DNA of 64,000 bases from CAKMZU01 sp965248335 (GCA_965248335.1 CBDFIY010000003.1:1054001-1118000); one strand, 5' to 3'. Counted from the stretch's first letter, positions 45,003 through 55,845 are shown. The notes: generated by a model not told the origin, from the sequence alone. Program-made: numbers and translations.

Positions 45003-45674
45003 ATGATACATGTAAAGAATCTTTGTCATGAAGTCGCTAATGGTAATGAACCGTTAGTGATTTTGAATCATTTGTCTTTTGATATTATGCTCGGCGAGTC
45101 GGTGGCGATTACAGGAAGTTCTGGGTCGGGCAAAACGACACTTCTTTCCCTGCTAGCTGGCCTTGAAGTACCGACTTCAGGTGAAATTATGATTGCCGGT
45201 GAAGCCATTTCACATATGACGGAAGATGAACGCGCAGCCTTTAGAGCAAAACAGGTTGGTTTTGTGTTTCAAGCATTTCACTTATTGTCTGGATTAACTG
45301 CGTTAGAAAATGTAGCCCTGCCACTTGAGCTACTCGGAAACAAGCATGCGAGAGAAATTGCTAGCGACTATTTATCTTCAGTGGGTTTAGAGAAAAGATT
45401 ACAGCATTACCCGAGCCAGCTATCTGGCGGGGAGCAACAGCGCGTCGCTCTTGCAAGGGCTTTTTCTGTTGAGCCTGATATATTATTTGCCGATGAACCG
45501 ACAGGCAATTTAGATCAGCAAACCGGCGCACGGATTATTGATTTATTATTTAAGCTCAATCAAGAAACACAAACAACATTGGTTTTGGTGACGCATGAAC
45601 AGCGTTTAGCTGAGTGTTGCCAGCGGCAGTTTTATTTATCTGATAGAAAAATGGTCGAGGTGTACACATCGTGA
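45003..45674 (+). CDS. ybbA: ABC transporter ATPase YbbA (LolD-like)
   Basis: About 223 residues. Walker A GSSGSGKTTLLS, signature LSGGEQQRVALARA, Walker B ILFADEPTGNLD, H-loop VLVTHEQ. Together with the next gene it forms a MacB/LolCDE-type complex thought to act on lipoproteins or envelope lipids. The ATG at 45003 follows the family start (MIHVKNLC). Its stop overlaps the ybbP start. Confidence 0.95.
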   Translation: MIHVKNLCHEVANGNEPLVILNHLSFDIMLGESVAITGSSGSGKTTLLSLLAGLEVPTSGEIMIAGEAISHMTEDERAAFRAKQVGFVFQAFHLLSGLTALENVALPLELLGNKHAREIASDYLSSVGLEKRLQHYPSQLSGGEQQRVALARAFSVEPDILFADEPTGNLDQQTGARIIDLLFKLNQETQTTLVLVTHEQRLAECCQRQFYLSDRKMVEVYTS

Positions 45675-48205
45675 ACCTTGCTTTTTGTTCTCGCTTTGCT
45701 TGGCGTTTTTTTAAAGTCGCATTTAGAAGTGGCCATCTAAGTCTCTTAATGACTTCATTGGTTTTGGCTGTAGCTGTTGTTATTGGGCTGACAGTTTTCT
45801 CTGATCGAGTCGAACAAATGTTGGCAGGAGAAAGCCGCCAGTTTTTGGCTGCAGATAAGGTGTTGGAAGCCTCATCAGCAATACCTGATAGCTGGTTGGA
45901 AGAAGCAGTTCAGCGGGGGTTAAAGCAGGCACAAACGCTGCATTTTCGTTCCATGTTGTATAGGAATGATGAATCAATGCTCGTCAATGTGAAAGCTGCA
46001 ACGGAAAACTACCCGCTGGCAGGCTCATTAAGTTACCTGAATACGCTTGATGGTGAGATTATGCTGAGTGGGCAAGGCCCAGCAGTCGGCGAAATATGGT
46101 TAAGTCGTCGTGTTTTTCAAAAATTAGCATTATCTGTGGGTGATGTTGTTGAATTGGGGGAGGCAAAACTGAAAGTAGCTGCAGTTTTAGTGTCTGAACC
46201 TGATGCCGGTGCCGTAGCTTTCAGCTTTTCGCCTAAGGTATTGATGAATAAAAATGATATTGAGAAAACCGATGTCGTTCAAGTAGGTAGCCGTATCACG
46301 TATCGTTATTTATTTAGCGGTCCACCTAAAGTGCTTAAACGTTTTGAAGCATGGGTGCTTCCGCAGCTTAATGAGCATATCACTTGGAAAAACCTGGAAT
46401 CATCTCAACCTGGTGTATCAAAAGCTTTGGGGCGCGCCGAAACTTTTTTACGCCTAGCCACGAGTATTGTATTAATACTTGCTTGTTTTGCATTAGCGAT
46501 GACGAGCTTGCGATTTAGTCGTTTACAAATTAAGCAGGTAGCGGTTTTGAAAACCTTGGGTGTGTCGAGCCATCATATTGTCGGTATTTATTTGCTCATG
46601 TTTTTACTCATCCTGTTTGTTTCTTTAATGGCGGGTTTTCTCTTTGGCTATCTCTTGCAAGAAGTACTGACACAGCAAGTCGCTAACCAATTAGGGTTAG
46701 AACCAGCATTACCACATGTATCTGTTTGGTTGTCAGGTTTATTGGTTGCCACCATAGGCTTCTTGGGTTTTGCTTTGCCACCCGTGTGGGCGTTAAAGAA
46801 GCTGCCGGCGATGGCCGTCTTTCGCCAAGACTTAAAGCAGGCTTCACCTGTAACATTTTGGCACTTGGTGTTTTCAGGTACAGCACTTTTTGCTGTGCTG
46901 ACGCTGATGAATGAAGGTTTTATTTATAGTGGCATTTTATTATGTTCTGTGAGTATGCTGATCTTTCTTTTGGCTTTACCCATTCGGCTACTCTTGAAAA
47001 GTATTGTTAAAACACGCAGTTATGCAAGACCTTGGATGTTATTAATGACGAGCAATCTTAGGCGTCATATGGCTTCCAATGTGTTACTCGTTAGTGTGTT
47101 TTCTAGCTGTTTGATGTTGGGGGTTATCTTATTGGGCGTCAAAAATAATCTTTTCACCAGTTGGCAAGATCAGCTGCCTGATAATACGCCTAATTTCTTT
47201 ATGGTGAATGTACAGGCGAATGAACTCCCTCTCGTTAAAAAGTGGATACAAAGCTTCAGTGCGGTGAGTCAGGAATTTAAATCGAGTGCGTTAGTGATTG
47301 ACCCAGTCATTTACCCTATGGTGCGCGGTCGATTAACCACGATCAATGATCAGCGAGTGAAAGTGGCGGTCAGTAAAGAGGATCGTGATAAAGCAGGTGT
47401 CAATCGAGAGTTAAACCTTTCATGGTCAAACCATCTACCAAGAGACAATCGTGTTGTTAAGGGGCAGTGGTTTGACGTTTCGAGTAAGGAGAGCACGCCT
47501 AAAGTTTCAGTAGAGAAAAAACTGGCAAATCGTCTAAACATTAAGCTCGGTGATGAGTTGGGGTTTTCTATTGGCGCAGAAATCTTGAAAGCTAAAGTAA
47601 CCAGTATTCGTGTGGTTGACTGGGATCGAATGCACCCTAATTTCTTTATGTTGTTTGAGGAAAGTGCGCTGGGTACTTTTGATGCCACCTATATGACGAG
47701 CTTTTATTTACCCACTGAGCACCACGAAAAAATAAACGCACTGCTTGATGTAATACCAACCATTGTCATTGTTGATCTTGGTGCAGTCATACAGCAAATA
47801 CGCAGTATTGTGGCGCAAGTGTCGACAGTGCTGTTCGTGATTTTGGTATTCGTATTGATAGGTTGCGTATTTGTGCTTATTGCCACTGTGCAATCGAGCC
47901 TTGATGAGCGAGAAAAAGAGAATGCCGTGATTCGAGCGTTGGGCGGGAGTCGACGTTTAATTCAGCTGAGTTTGATGATTGAGTTTGCCAGCCTTGGCGC
48001 TATTTCTGGCGTGCTGGCCAGTATCAGTAGTGAGTTGGTGTTGCAAGTTTTGCAGGTTTACCTTTTAGATATACCGCTGGGTTTGCATGTCGGTTTATGG
48101 TGGATTGCTCCGGCTGTGGCTATTGTATTGATAACTTGTGCGGGGTTTATCAGCGGTAGGAAGGTTATTCAGTCCCCCCCTGATAAATTATTACGGCAAA
48201 ATTAA
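45671..48205 (+). CDS. ybbP: ABC transporter permease YbbP (FtsX family)
   Basis: An 844-residue permease with an N-terminal helix, a large periplasmic domain, then two FtsX-type cores (helices ~265-370 and ~725-825). The GTG start overlaps the ybbA stop. It pairs with YbbA; the substrate is not firmly known. Confidence 0.92.
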   Translation: MNLAFCSRFAWRFFKVAFRSGHLSLLMTSLVLAVAVVIGLTVFSDRVEQMLAGESRQFLAADKVLEASSAIPDSWLEEAVQRGLKQAQTLHFRSMLYRNDESMLVNVKAATENYPLAGSLSYLNTLDGEIMLSGQGPAVGEIWLSRRVFQKLALSVGDVVELGEAKLKVAAVLVSEPDAGAVAFSFSPKVLMNKNDIEKTDVVQVGSRITYRYLFSGPPKVLKRFEAWVLPQLNEHITWKNLESSQPGVSKALGRAETFLRLATSIVLILACFALAMTSLRFSRLQIKQVAVLKTLGVSSHHIVGIYLLMFLLILFVSLMAGFLFGYLLQEVLTQQVANQLGLEPALPHVSVWLSGLLVATIGFLGFALPPVWALKKLPAMAVFRQDLKQASPVTFWHLVFSGTALFAVLTLMNEGFIYSGILLCSVSMLIFLLALPIRLLLKSIVKTRSYARPWMLLMTSNLRRHMASNVLLVSVFSSCLMLGVILLGVKNNLFTSWQDQLPDNTPNFFMVNVQANELPLVKKWIQSFSAVSQEFKSSALVIDPVIYPMVRGRLTTINDQRVKVAVSKEDRDKAGVNRELNLSWSNHLPRDNRVVKGQWFDVSSKESTPKVSVEKKLANRLNIKLGDELGFSIGAEILKAKVTSIRVVDWDRMHPNFFMLFEESALGTFDATYMTSFYLPTEHHEKINALLDVIPTIVIVDLGAVIQQIRSIVAQVSTVLFVILVFVLIGCVFVLIATVQSSLDEREKENAVIRALGGSRRLIQLSLMIEFASLGAISGVLASISSELVLQVLQVYLLDIPLGLHVGLWWIAPAVAIVLITCAGFISGRKVIQSPPDKLLRQN

Positions 48206-48280
48206 TTTATTCTTCATCGTCGAACTTTTTATAAATGCTCTACCTAATAGATAAATCCTATTTATTGAGTTGATGTTGTC

Positions 48281-48760
48281 ATGAGAAGACATTTCTTTAT
48301 TGCTTTGCAGTTAAGCTTGTTACTTGCTGTTATTGCAGCTGAGGGTTTTTCGGCGATCGATTTTACTGACGAGAAGGCTTTTAGTGTGCAGTTTTTTCCT
48401 GAAGAAGTCCCGCAGAATGTAAAGGTGTTCTACAAAAATAATGAAATCAAAAGATTTGTTGCGAGTGGCGGGGCATTAAGATCGCCAACGCCAAAGCAAA
48501 AAACACGGATTCTTGAGAAGCTTAAAGGCACCCTTATTTATGAAAAAGAAGGAGAGCCAACATTGTATTTCACTTCCTTCAGTAAATTTAATGAGGGGCC
48601 AATTGGGTTTCATAGCTGGCCTATGGATGCTAAAAATGTGCCAACGGATTTCCATTTGTTAGGAAAGCCAGCAAGTCATGGGTGTGTTAGGTTGTCATTG
48701 GTGGATGCCGCATGGATCTATGAGCATCTCCCAGTTGGAACTGAGGTAATCATTCATTGA
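48281..48760 (+). CDS. L,D-transpeptidase (YkuD) family protein
   Basis: A 159-residue exported protein with an N-terminal signal segment (LLLAVIAAEGFSA) and the YkuD active-site motif HGCVRLSLVDAAWIYEHLPV at the C-terminus, with GPIGFHSWPMD before it. The catalytic Cys is in SHGCVR. It is short for the family, close to the bare catalytic domain. It would cross-link or anchor peptidoglycan. Confidence 0.85.
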   Translation: MRRHFFIALQLSLLLAVIAAEGFSAIDFTDEKAFSVQFFPEEVPQNVKVFYKNNEIKRFVASGGALRSPTPKQKTRILEKLKGTLIYEKEGEPTLYFTSFSKFNEGPIGFHSWPMDAKNVPTDFHLLGKPASHGCVRLSLVDAAWIYEHLPVGTEVIIH

Positions 48761-49550
48761 TACCCTTTACATAACCTCTCTTAGGTTCAGATAAGTTAAA
48801 TAAATTATAGCTAATATTCAAGCATTCAAAAAGCTGAAGGGAATAGTGAAACTAGCGTAGGTTTTATGCTTTTGAGCGTTAACTTTCCTTTGGTATAGCT
48901 GTCTAATGATTATTTGTTTCGGAGTGCGCGGTCAATGGAATATTTTTTTCCTTTTTTGTTGTTTTGTATCGTTACAACCGTTTCGCCCGGCCCGAACAAT
49001 ATTATGATCATGACATCGGGTTTGAATTATGGCATCAGGCAATCCTTAGCACACTATGCTGGCATCGTTTTTGGTTTTCCTTTGATGGTATTCTTAGTGG
49101 GTTTTTGTTTGGGTGACTTGATTGCTCAATTCCCACTTTTCCATCATATTTTAGATGTGGTAGGTATAGTCTATTTATTGTATTTGGCATGGAAGATAGC
49201 CAACGCAGGGAGTCCTAAAGCCAGTAAAGCAGGTCAGCAGCCTTTGAGCTTGCTGCAAGCATTGAGTTTTCAGTGGGTAAATGTGAAAGCATGGATCATG
49301 ATCATTGCTGTTGTGGCAGCTTATATGACGTCAGAGAACTTTATTATGGAGCTGTTGATTGTTACCGCGACTTTTTTTGTAGTGGGTATTTTTAATAGTA
49401 CCTCTTGGTTGTTTCTAGTACATCATTTCACAGCAATTGTCCGGCAACGAATGTTTAACTTTGCAGTCAAATAAACTTTTTAAGTGTTTTATGACAGCAA
49501 AGTACAAAATCTCATTATCAGCCCCTGAAAAAGATTATTTACAAAGTTTA

Positions 49551-50865
49551 GGGAGGCAGCATTTAAGAAGATACCTTTTTTGGGTGTATAGTCACATCCC
49601 ACTTTTTCAGCTCGGCATGTCTTGTAATGTGGGGTTGAATCTCGTCAAGCACTTCCTTACTTGGCCTTACACCTTTCGTATAAACCTTATCAATTAAATC
49701 AACAATTGTTTTTTTACATTTATGCACAAGACTTTTTGTCCACTCCACCACCACATGAACTGAATTTAGAAGTGTGCCATTCCAATGGCTTTCCAAAAAA
49801 GCCCACCGCCTTTCAATGGGATTATATTTGCTGTGATAAGGAGGGTAGTAAACCAGCCTGATTCTCAGTCCAGTTTGACTGGAAAATTGCACCATCCGCA
49901 AAAGAAACTGAGTTCGCAGGCTATTACTCTCCGGGCCATTGTCTGTATAAATAATCAGCTCATCTTTGTCCTTGTTAGCTTCTTTGACATTCTCCCACCA
50001 CAATTGCAGTGCATCACAAATAAAGTCGCTCGTCTTGTAGGAGAGTCCATAAACAACATGGAGTTGATCGTTATCTAGGTTAAGAATCCCAAATGGCACC
50101 ATTTTATCTTTATCTGCCATATCGTGATCTAGCGCCTGGACCACTTCTGCTCCGCGAGATTTACCCGCTCTGGAAAAGTCGCCGAGATTAACAGTAGCCT
50201 TGCAGTCTATGCTGATCTGCAACGTGTTTTGTCGTTGACTGGCTTCTGCTCTAACTTTGTTGACGTTGTCGAAGATGGCGTTAGTTTCTGGTATTTTTTT
50301 TCAGGTTTGGATTTCTGCACCTTGCGGAGCTTATAACCCATCCTATTCAGGATATTGCTAATGGTTCGCTCTTTAGGTAGAAGGTCTTCTTGCCAGTTCT
50401 TTTCCTCGACTAGCTTCTGCCGTACAACTTTGGCCGTTATGCGGGTATAGGCAAATGTATTTCTTAACCGTGAATCCGCTTGGCTTTCAGGCTCAACCAG
50501 GCTACGGATATCATCTTCAAGGCCTACCAGTGCAACCTCGGATTTATTTTTTCCGCAGGGTTCATAATTTCCATAACAGATCATCCCAGTTTTTTTTTCG
50601 TTGATCCCTAATGCAACCGCCTTTCGTCCAAACCCAAAGGTTGATTCAGTCAACCGGGCACTTCCACTGCAAAGGGTTTCAGAAACTTCAGCCATAAAAA
50701 GTCTTTTTTCAGGGTTTTTTAATAGCCTGGCTGCTAATTTGAAGAGAGAAATATACTCAGGTTCTATATCAATTGAAGTGGGCATAAATAAAATAGAGAA
50801 TAAACAACTTTAGACATGTAATGGTAGGGCATCATACGCTGGTAATGTTTAAAATGCTACTTCCC
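49551..50865 (-). mobile_element. ISAzo13-type insertion sequence, copy 2 (1315 bp)
   Basis: Same ends and length as copy 1. TTA is duplicated at 49548-49550 and 50866-50868. By eye it differs from copy 1 at two bases (C to T near 49869, and G to A near 49996 giving LWWENV for LWRENV). Confidence 0.93.
49563..50785 (-). CDS. ISAzo13-type transposase, expressed through a frameshift
   Basis: It has the same organisation as copy 1, including the identical A8 slip site between the KPEKK and IPETNAIF parts. The catalytic motifs (ISIDCKATVNLGDF, YTDNGPESNS, KYNPIERRWAF) are intact. Because two nearly identical copies share the slip site, the frameshift is unlikely to be a random lesion of one copy. 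Confidence 0.85.
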
Positions 50866-52239
50866 TTATTAAAAAATAAGGGGGCCGCACAACACAAAAA
50901 GCAGCATGCACAAATTCTTATTGCGGCTGATGAAGGTGGGCCGAAATTAAGTGAAGAGGCTATAGCAAAAGTATGCGGTATATCTACACGAACTGTGCAA
51001 AGAACCCGTAAACGCTGCGTCGAGGAAGGTCTTGAAATAGCAGTAGAAAGTAAATTCAGTCACCATGGAAGAACAAAAGCTCTTGACGGCGAGCAACATG
51101 CACAGCTGATTGCATTAGTTTGTTCAGATTGCCCAGAAGGCCGAAGCCGTTGGACATTGAACCTACTTGCAGACAAGCTGGTTGAGCTGAAGATAACAGA
51201 CAAAGTTTCAGCGTCAACTATCTGCCGTGAGTTAAAAAAAACGAACTGAAACCATGGCAGAAAAAAGAGTGGTGTATTCCTGCGTCAAAAAATGCTGCTT
51301 TCATTTGCGCAATGGAAAACGTCCTTGAAGTTTATAAGCTGCCTCATGATCCATGTATTCCGCTGGTCTGCATGGATGAAAGCTCTGAGCAGCATATCAT
51401 AGAAACAAGGGAACCTATTCCCATGACGCCAGGCCAGCCAGAAAAGTTTGACACGGAATATGAAAGAAATGGTGTTAGCTCGCTGTTTTTGTTTTTTGCA
51501 CCGCTTGAAGGGTGGCGAGAGATTTCAGTTACTGATACACGCACAGCGGTTGATTGGGCGCATCAAATTAAATGGCTTGTAGACGAAGTCTATCCAAACG
51601 CTAAGAAAATACGTCTGGTTATGGATAATTTGAATACACATACTCCAGCATCATTATATAAGGCATTTGAGCCAGCTGAAGCGCTTAGAATTGCTAATAA
51701 GTTAGAGATTCATTACACACCCAAACACGGCAGCTGGTTAAATATGGCAGAAATTGAATTCAGTGTTTTAAGTCGTCAATGCCTTAATCGAAGAATTCCT
51801 GATCAGGAGACTTTAGCTCATGAAATTTACGCTTGGGTGAATGCGCGAAACCAGCAAAAAGCCAAAATGGATTGGCGATTTACTACGGAAGATGCGCGGG
51901 TAAAACTCAAAAAACTTTACCCGACTATCCCTGTGAAATGATGTACTAGGTTCTTATTTAACGCGATTTATTAAAAATGAAAAGCAGGTGCGCGTGTTTA
52001 ATGTGAGTATGGCTATTTTATTGGTATTTTCAGTCGTACCAATTGTTATTAAAGAAATAGAAAATTTAGCAATTTAGAACCTTTTTTATGTTTAGATTTT
52101 TTCTGTTAATATGTCACCTAAATTAAGTCGATTTTTAAGTGAGGTATATGCGATTTTAGTCGCCAATATGCAAGCTTGGATAGATGAACTTTATTCGTTA
52201 TCTTTGGTCTTATAAAAATATACCTACCTAGGCGCGTTT

Positions 52240-54207
52240 ATGTCAACCGATATACCGAGTGCGATAAACAAACCTGTCTTTTTTACAGCCTTCTTAATTA
52301 CCTTCGCTTTATCACTTGCGGGTATTTTTATCCCTGAGGTAACCAACCAACTGTTTGGTGTTATTCAACATTGGATTGTGATCAATGTGGGTTGGGTTTA
52401 TATGCTTTCGGTTGCTTTGTTTTTGATCTTCCTTGTTTTTATGATGTGTAGCCGTTTAGGGGATATCAAACTTGGCCCTGACCACATTGACCCTGAATAC
52501 TCATTAGGTGCTTGGATTGCCATGTTGTTTTCAGCAGGCATGGGTATTGGGTTAATGTTTTTTGCGGTGACAGAACCTTTAATGCATTTTCTAGATCCAC
52601 CCACAGGTGATCCTCAATCCATTGCTAGCGCAAGAGGGGCCATGGTGATTACGTTTTTCCATTGGGGTTTGAATGCTTGGGCCATTTATGGGGTATTCGC
52701 ATTAGCAATGGCATATTTTTGTTACAGACATCACTTGCCTTTGTTGCCACGCTCTGCACTATACCCTTTGATCGGGGAGCGTATCTTCGGCCCTATAGGT
52801 CACGTCGTGGATAGCTTTGCCGTAATTGCAACGATTGTCGGTATTGCTACTTCTCTAGGCTTCGGCGTTATTCAGTTGAATGCAGGTTTGCAATATTTGT
52901 TTGGCTGGCCTGTATCCCTTAGCATGCAATTGTTTCTGATTGCGTGTGTTACGGGGCTTGCCATTATCTCATTAGTCTTGGGCTTAGATGGGGGGATCAA
53001 GCGTTTGTCCAATATCAATATGGGGTTAGCCATTCTTTTGATGGCGATTGTCATTGTGCTTGGCCCTACGTCGTTGATTATGCAGAGTTTTGTGCAAAAT
53101 ATAGGCGGTTATTTGAGCGATATCGTCAATAAAACTTTTAATCTCTATGCTTACCAGCCAAAGCCTGACTGGATTGGTGGGTGGACGTTACTTTATTGGG
53201 GGTGGTGGTTGTCTTGGGCGCCTTTTGTGGGTGTTTTTATTGCGCGGATTTCAAAAGGTCGAACCATACGAGAGTTTGTTGTAGGCGTATTATTGATTCC
53301 GTCAGCTTTTGGTTTTTTATGGTTTACGTGTATGGGGAATACGGCTATTCATGCTGTGATGGACGGGACTGGCCAGGCGTTGGTTGAGAGTTTGAAAGTT
53401 AACCAGACAGCCGCATTTTTTCATTTTTTTGAGTTGTTTCCATTTTCTTTTGCCCTTTCACTTTTAGCCGTGTGTTTAATTGTTACGTTTTTCGTGAGCT
53501 CATCAGATTCTGGCTCGCTTGTGGTTGATACCTTAACATCGGGCGGTCATTTAAATCCGCCGGTTTGGCAGCGTGTTTTTTGGGCAATTACCGAGGCGGT
53601 TGTTGCTGCAGCACTGCTCGTGGCAGGTGGTTTGCAAGCGTTACAAACGGTGGCGATTGTCAGTGCCTTGCCTGTGATGATATTAATGTTGTTCTTTTGC
53701 TACTCATTACTCAAAGCGCTTAGAACAGATTACCTGTTGTTAACCAGTGTGCAGCACCATAAGACATCGGTACAATTTTCCAAGGTTAATATCGGGTGGC
53801 GTGAGCATATTGCGGCTTTAGTGCATCAGCCTGAGAAGATGGAAGCACGACAATTTATTAGCAAGATCGCAACACCGGCTTTAACAAAAGTGGCTGAAGA
53901 AATGCGCAGGCAGGATGTAGAGGCAAGTATTGAAGTCGAGCAAAAAGATCGATGTCGGTTAGTCGTGCTCCAGGAAGGTATTGAGGATTTTGCCTATGGG
54001 ATAAGGCTGCGTGAGTTTGTGTTTAATGAGGAGAGCGAGCAAGGACAAGAAGTTTATTTTCGTGCGGAGGTATTTCTTGCCCAAGGCGGGCAGCAATACG
54101 ATGTTTTAGGGTATAACGAAGATCAAATCATTGCAGATGTGATTACGCAGTTCGAGCGGCATTTACATTATATCCATTTATCAACAGCTGAAAATTTAGA
54201 AGTCTAA
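52240..54207 (+). CDS. BCCT-family choline/glycine betaine transporter
   Basis: A 655-residue, 12-helix carrier. The family motifs include SAGMGIGLMFFAVTEPLMHF and GWWLSWAPFVGVFIARISKG, with the choline/betaine Trp-rich segment WTLLYWGWWLSW. A long C-terminal cytoplasmic domain (~510-655) resembles that of BetT-type, osmotically regulated members. It imports an osmoprotectant, driven by Na+ or H+. No bet genes are adjacent. Confidence 0.92.
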   Translation: MSTDIPSAINKPVFFTAFLITFALSLAGIFIPEVTNQLFGVIQHWIVINVGWVYMLSVALFLIFLVFMMCSRLGDIKLGPDHIDPEYSLGAWIAMLFSAGMGIGLMFFAVTEPLMHFLDPPTGDPQSIASARGAMVITFFHWGLNAWAIYGVFALAMAYFCYRHHLPLLPRSALYPLIGERIFGPIGHVVDSFAVIATIVGIATSLGFGVIQLNAGLQYLFGWPVSLSMQLFLIACVTGLAIISLVLGLDGGIKRLSNINMGLAILLMAIVIVLGPTSLIMQSFVQNIGGYLSDIVNKTFNLYAYQPKPDWIGGWTLLYWGWWLSWAPFVGVFIARISKGRTIREFVVGVLLIPSAFGFLWFTCMGNTAIHAVMDGTGQALVESLKVNQTAAFFHFFELFPFSFALSLLAVCLIVTFFVSSSDSGSLVVDTLTSGGHLNPPVWQRVFWAITEAVVAAALLVAGGLQALQTVAIVSALPVMILMLFFCYSLLKALRTDYLLLTSVQHHKTSVQFSKVNIGWREHIAALVHQPEKMEARQFISKIATPALTKVAEEMRRQDVEASIEVEQKDRCRLVVLQEGIEDFAYGIRLREFVFNEESEQGQEVYFRAEVFLAQGGQQYDVLGYNEDQIIADVITQFERHLHYIHLSTAENLEV

Positions 54208-54275
54208 AATTTGGAAGTTTCGGTTGTGTTGGCGCTTGCCTGTCAGCACTACTTGCGCCTCATCAGTCAACAGAA

Positions 54276-55757
54276 CTAACTGTTATTTTTCTTTAGCGTA
54301 AGTGCTGGCAGTTGGTCGTCAGTTTTTATGCCGTTCGCTTTTTCAGTGAGTAGCTTACGTTTTGCCAGGAGTTCTTGTTCTTGTGCTGATAAAGGAAATT
54401 GCCACTCAAGCAGATCTTTAAAGTGTCGAATATATTGCACGTATTTGACAGGCTCTTTTCCACGCGCTTTCCCATATCGTGTAAATTGATACCATTCTTT
54501 TCTCTCAAGTAGGGGTAAGTATTTCTTTACTTCGACCCAGCGGTTTGGGTTTGCGCCATGAAAAGCTGTGATTTCACGTGCATCTTGCAGGTGTCCATAG
54601 CCAACATTGTAGGCGGCGAGGGTAAACCATGTACGGTCAGGCTCTTGTATTTCGGGTTCTAAGCGCCCGTGAATGCTAATTAAGTATTGTGCGCCACCAT
54701 TGAGACTTGCTGCAGGGTCAAGTCGATTTTTGACGCCCAGATCGCGCGCGGTTGGTTGCGTTAGCATCATCATGCCGCGGACGCCCGTAGGGCTTTTTGC
54801 ACGCGGATTCCAATGTGACTCTTGATAAGCAATCGATGCGAGTAGCCGCCAATCGAGGTTATGTTTTTTGGCGATTTGTTCGATCAAATCTTGATATCGG
54901 GGTAAGCGTTGCTTAACACGTGAAAAGAAGGTGATTGAGCTGAGGCGCTTGCCGGCATTAACATGCCCGAAGTATTCGTCTTTGATATGTCTGAACGTAC
55001 CGTTTTTCTTTACTCTAGCAAAAAAAACCTCGACTTCATTGAGTAAGTTTTCTTTTGGTGTAGTAGGAAGTAACCAGTTAATGCTCTCTGGATAAAAAGC
55101 ATCATAGGCAACTTTCGTGCGGTGATAACGTGAGCGCATTTGCAAGTAGGTTTTTGAATTAACGAGGCTGTAATCAATGATGCCATTGTTAATATCTTGA
55201 AGCAGCTCTTCTTGTGTGCGCTGAGAAAACGTGAAGTTGATATTAGGGTAGTGTGATTTTAGAAATGTATATTGCTCTCGAGACCGTTGGCTATCATTAA
55301 CAACAACATGTCTGCCATCCAAATCTTCAAAAGAGAGGGGGCGAAAGTTGCCACGCTTGTAGATTAATTGCGTTTTAACATTAAGAATATCAGGGCCTTT
55401 GGTGAAGGGTGTTTTAACCGGTGCGTTAACGAGTGCAATGTCGGCATGCCCTTTTTTGAGTGCATCAAAAATGCCTTCTTCTGTTTTGTGCGAGGTAACG
55501 GTTAATTGATATCCGTGTTGCATGGCAAAATGTTCAATCAGTTCTTGTTGGAACCCCATAGTGCCCTTCACATCGTTTAGTTGCGACAGGTCTTGAGATT
55601 GGACGATAACACGTAAGGTTTTTGTAATCACAAGGCTAGCGTTTTTACTGTCGGCAGCTGGCGGTGAGGGGTTGCAGGATATCAATAACAGGCAGTAGGC
55701 ACTGGTGAGAATGCCTTGGATCCAATAGAAGAGAGCCTGTGATTTTACGTCATTCAT
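54276..55757 (-). CDS. mltF: Membrane-bound lytic murein transglycosylase F
   Basis: A 493-residue lipoprotein: signal with lipobox LLISC (~28), then a periplasmic solute-binding domain (~45-285) and an SLT domain with catalytic Glu in ASIAYQESHWNPRAKSPTG and GVRGMMMLTQPTARDLG, AAYNVGYGHLQDA. It cleaves peptidoglycan glycan strands to 1,6-anhydro products. In many gammaproteobacteria mltF is next to purL, and that neighbourhood is kept here with a MITE-like repeat between. Confidence 0.94.
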   Translation of the reverse strand: MNDVKSQALFYWIQGILTSAYCLLLISCNPSPPAADSKNASLVITKTLRVIVQSQDLSQLNDVKGTMGFQQELIEHFAMQHGYQLTVTSHKTEEGIFDALKKGHADIALVNAPVKTPFTKGPDILNVKTQLIYKRGNFRPLSFEDLDGRHVVVNDSQRSREQYTFLKSHYPNINFTFSQRTQEELLQDINNGIIDYSLVNSKTYLQMRSRYHRTKVAYDAFYPESINWLLPTTPKENLLNEVEVFFARVKKNGTFRHIKDEYFGHVNAGKRLSSITFFSRVKQRLPRYQDLIEQIAKKHNLDWRLLASIAYQESHWNPRAKSPTGVRGMMMLTQPTARDLGVKNRLDPAASLNGGAQYLISIHGRLEPEIQEPDRTWFTLAAYNVGYGHLQDAREITAFHGANPNRWVEVKKYLPLLERKEWYQFTRYGKARGKEPVKYVQYIRHFKDLLEWQFPLSAQEQELLAKRKLLTEKANGIKTDDQLPALTLKKNNS

Positions 55758-55845
55758 TGATAAGTCTAGTTAGTCATCTATTTGCTGGTTTTTTAAAGGT
55801 AGCGAACTATTGTAATCTATTTTTAGTTGGGCCTGTAAGCACGTT

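Larger units (their letters stand above)
49491..51941 (+). pseudogene. IS630-family transposase, split and with an A8 frameshift
   Basis: The N-terminus (49491-49550) MTAKYKISLSAPEKDYLQSL joins across the ISAzo13 insertion to LKNKGAAQHKKQHAQILIAA at 50869. An HTH follows (EEAIAKVCGISTRTVQRTRK), then CRELKKTN ends this frame. A -1 shift at an A8 run (51234-51241) continues as ELKPWQKKEWCIPAS with the DDE core: LVCMDESSEQ (Asp), LVMDNLNTHT (Asp) and KHGSWLNMAEIEFSVL (Glu). The shift may be programmed, as known for some IS630 members, but this copy is also disrupted. Confidence 0.88.
49418..51946 (+). mobile_element. IS630-family element (second type), split by ISAzo13-type copy 2
   Basis: Perfect inverted ends GTACATCATTTCACAG / CTGTGAAATGATGTAC, with TA duplicated at 49416-49417 and 51947-51948. 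Net length ~1.21 kb. Its ends and transposase differ from the IS630 at 1643 and 14616. Confidence 0.93.
48935..52077 (+). pseudogene. LysE-family exporter split by nested insertions
   Basis: The 5' part (48935-49417) encodes a LysE-type N-terminus (MEYFFPFLLFCIVTTVSPGP, then NNIMIMTSGLNYG) up to TSWLFL. The 3' part (51949-52077) encodes GSYLTRFIKNEKQVRVFNVS, then MAILLVFSVVPIVI and a stop. Removing the insertion and one TA restores a 203-residue protein of the usual length and helix count. Members of the family export amino acids or similar compounds. The gene is inactive as it stands. A GGAG lies before the ATG. Confidence 0.93.
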
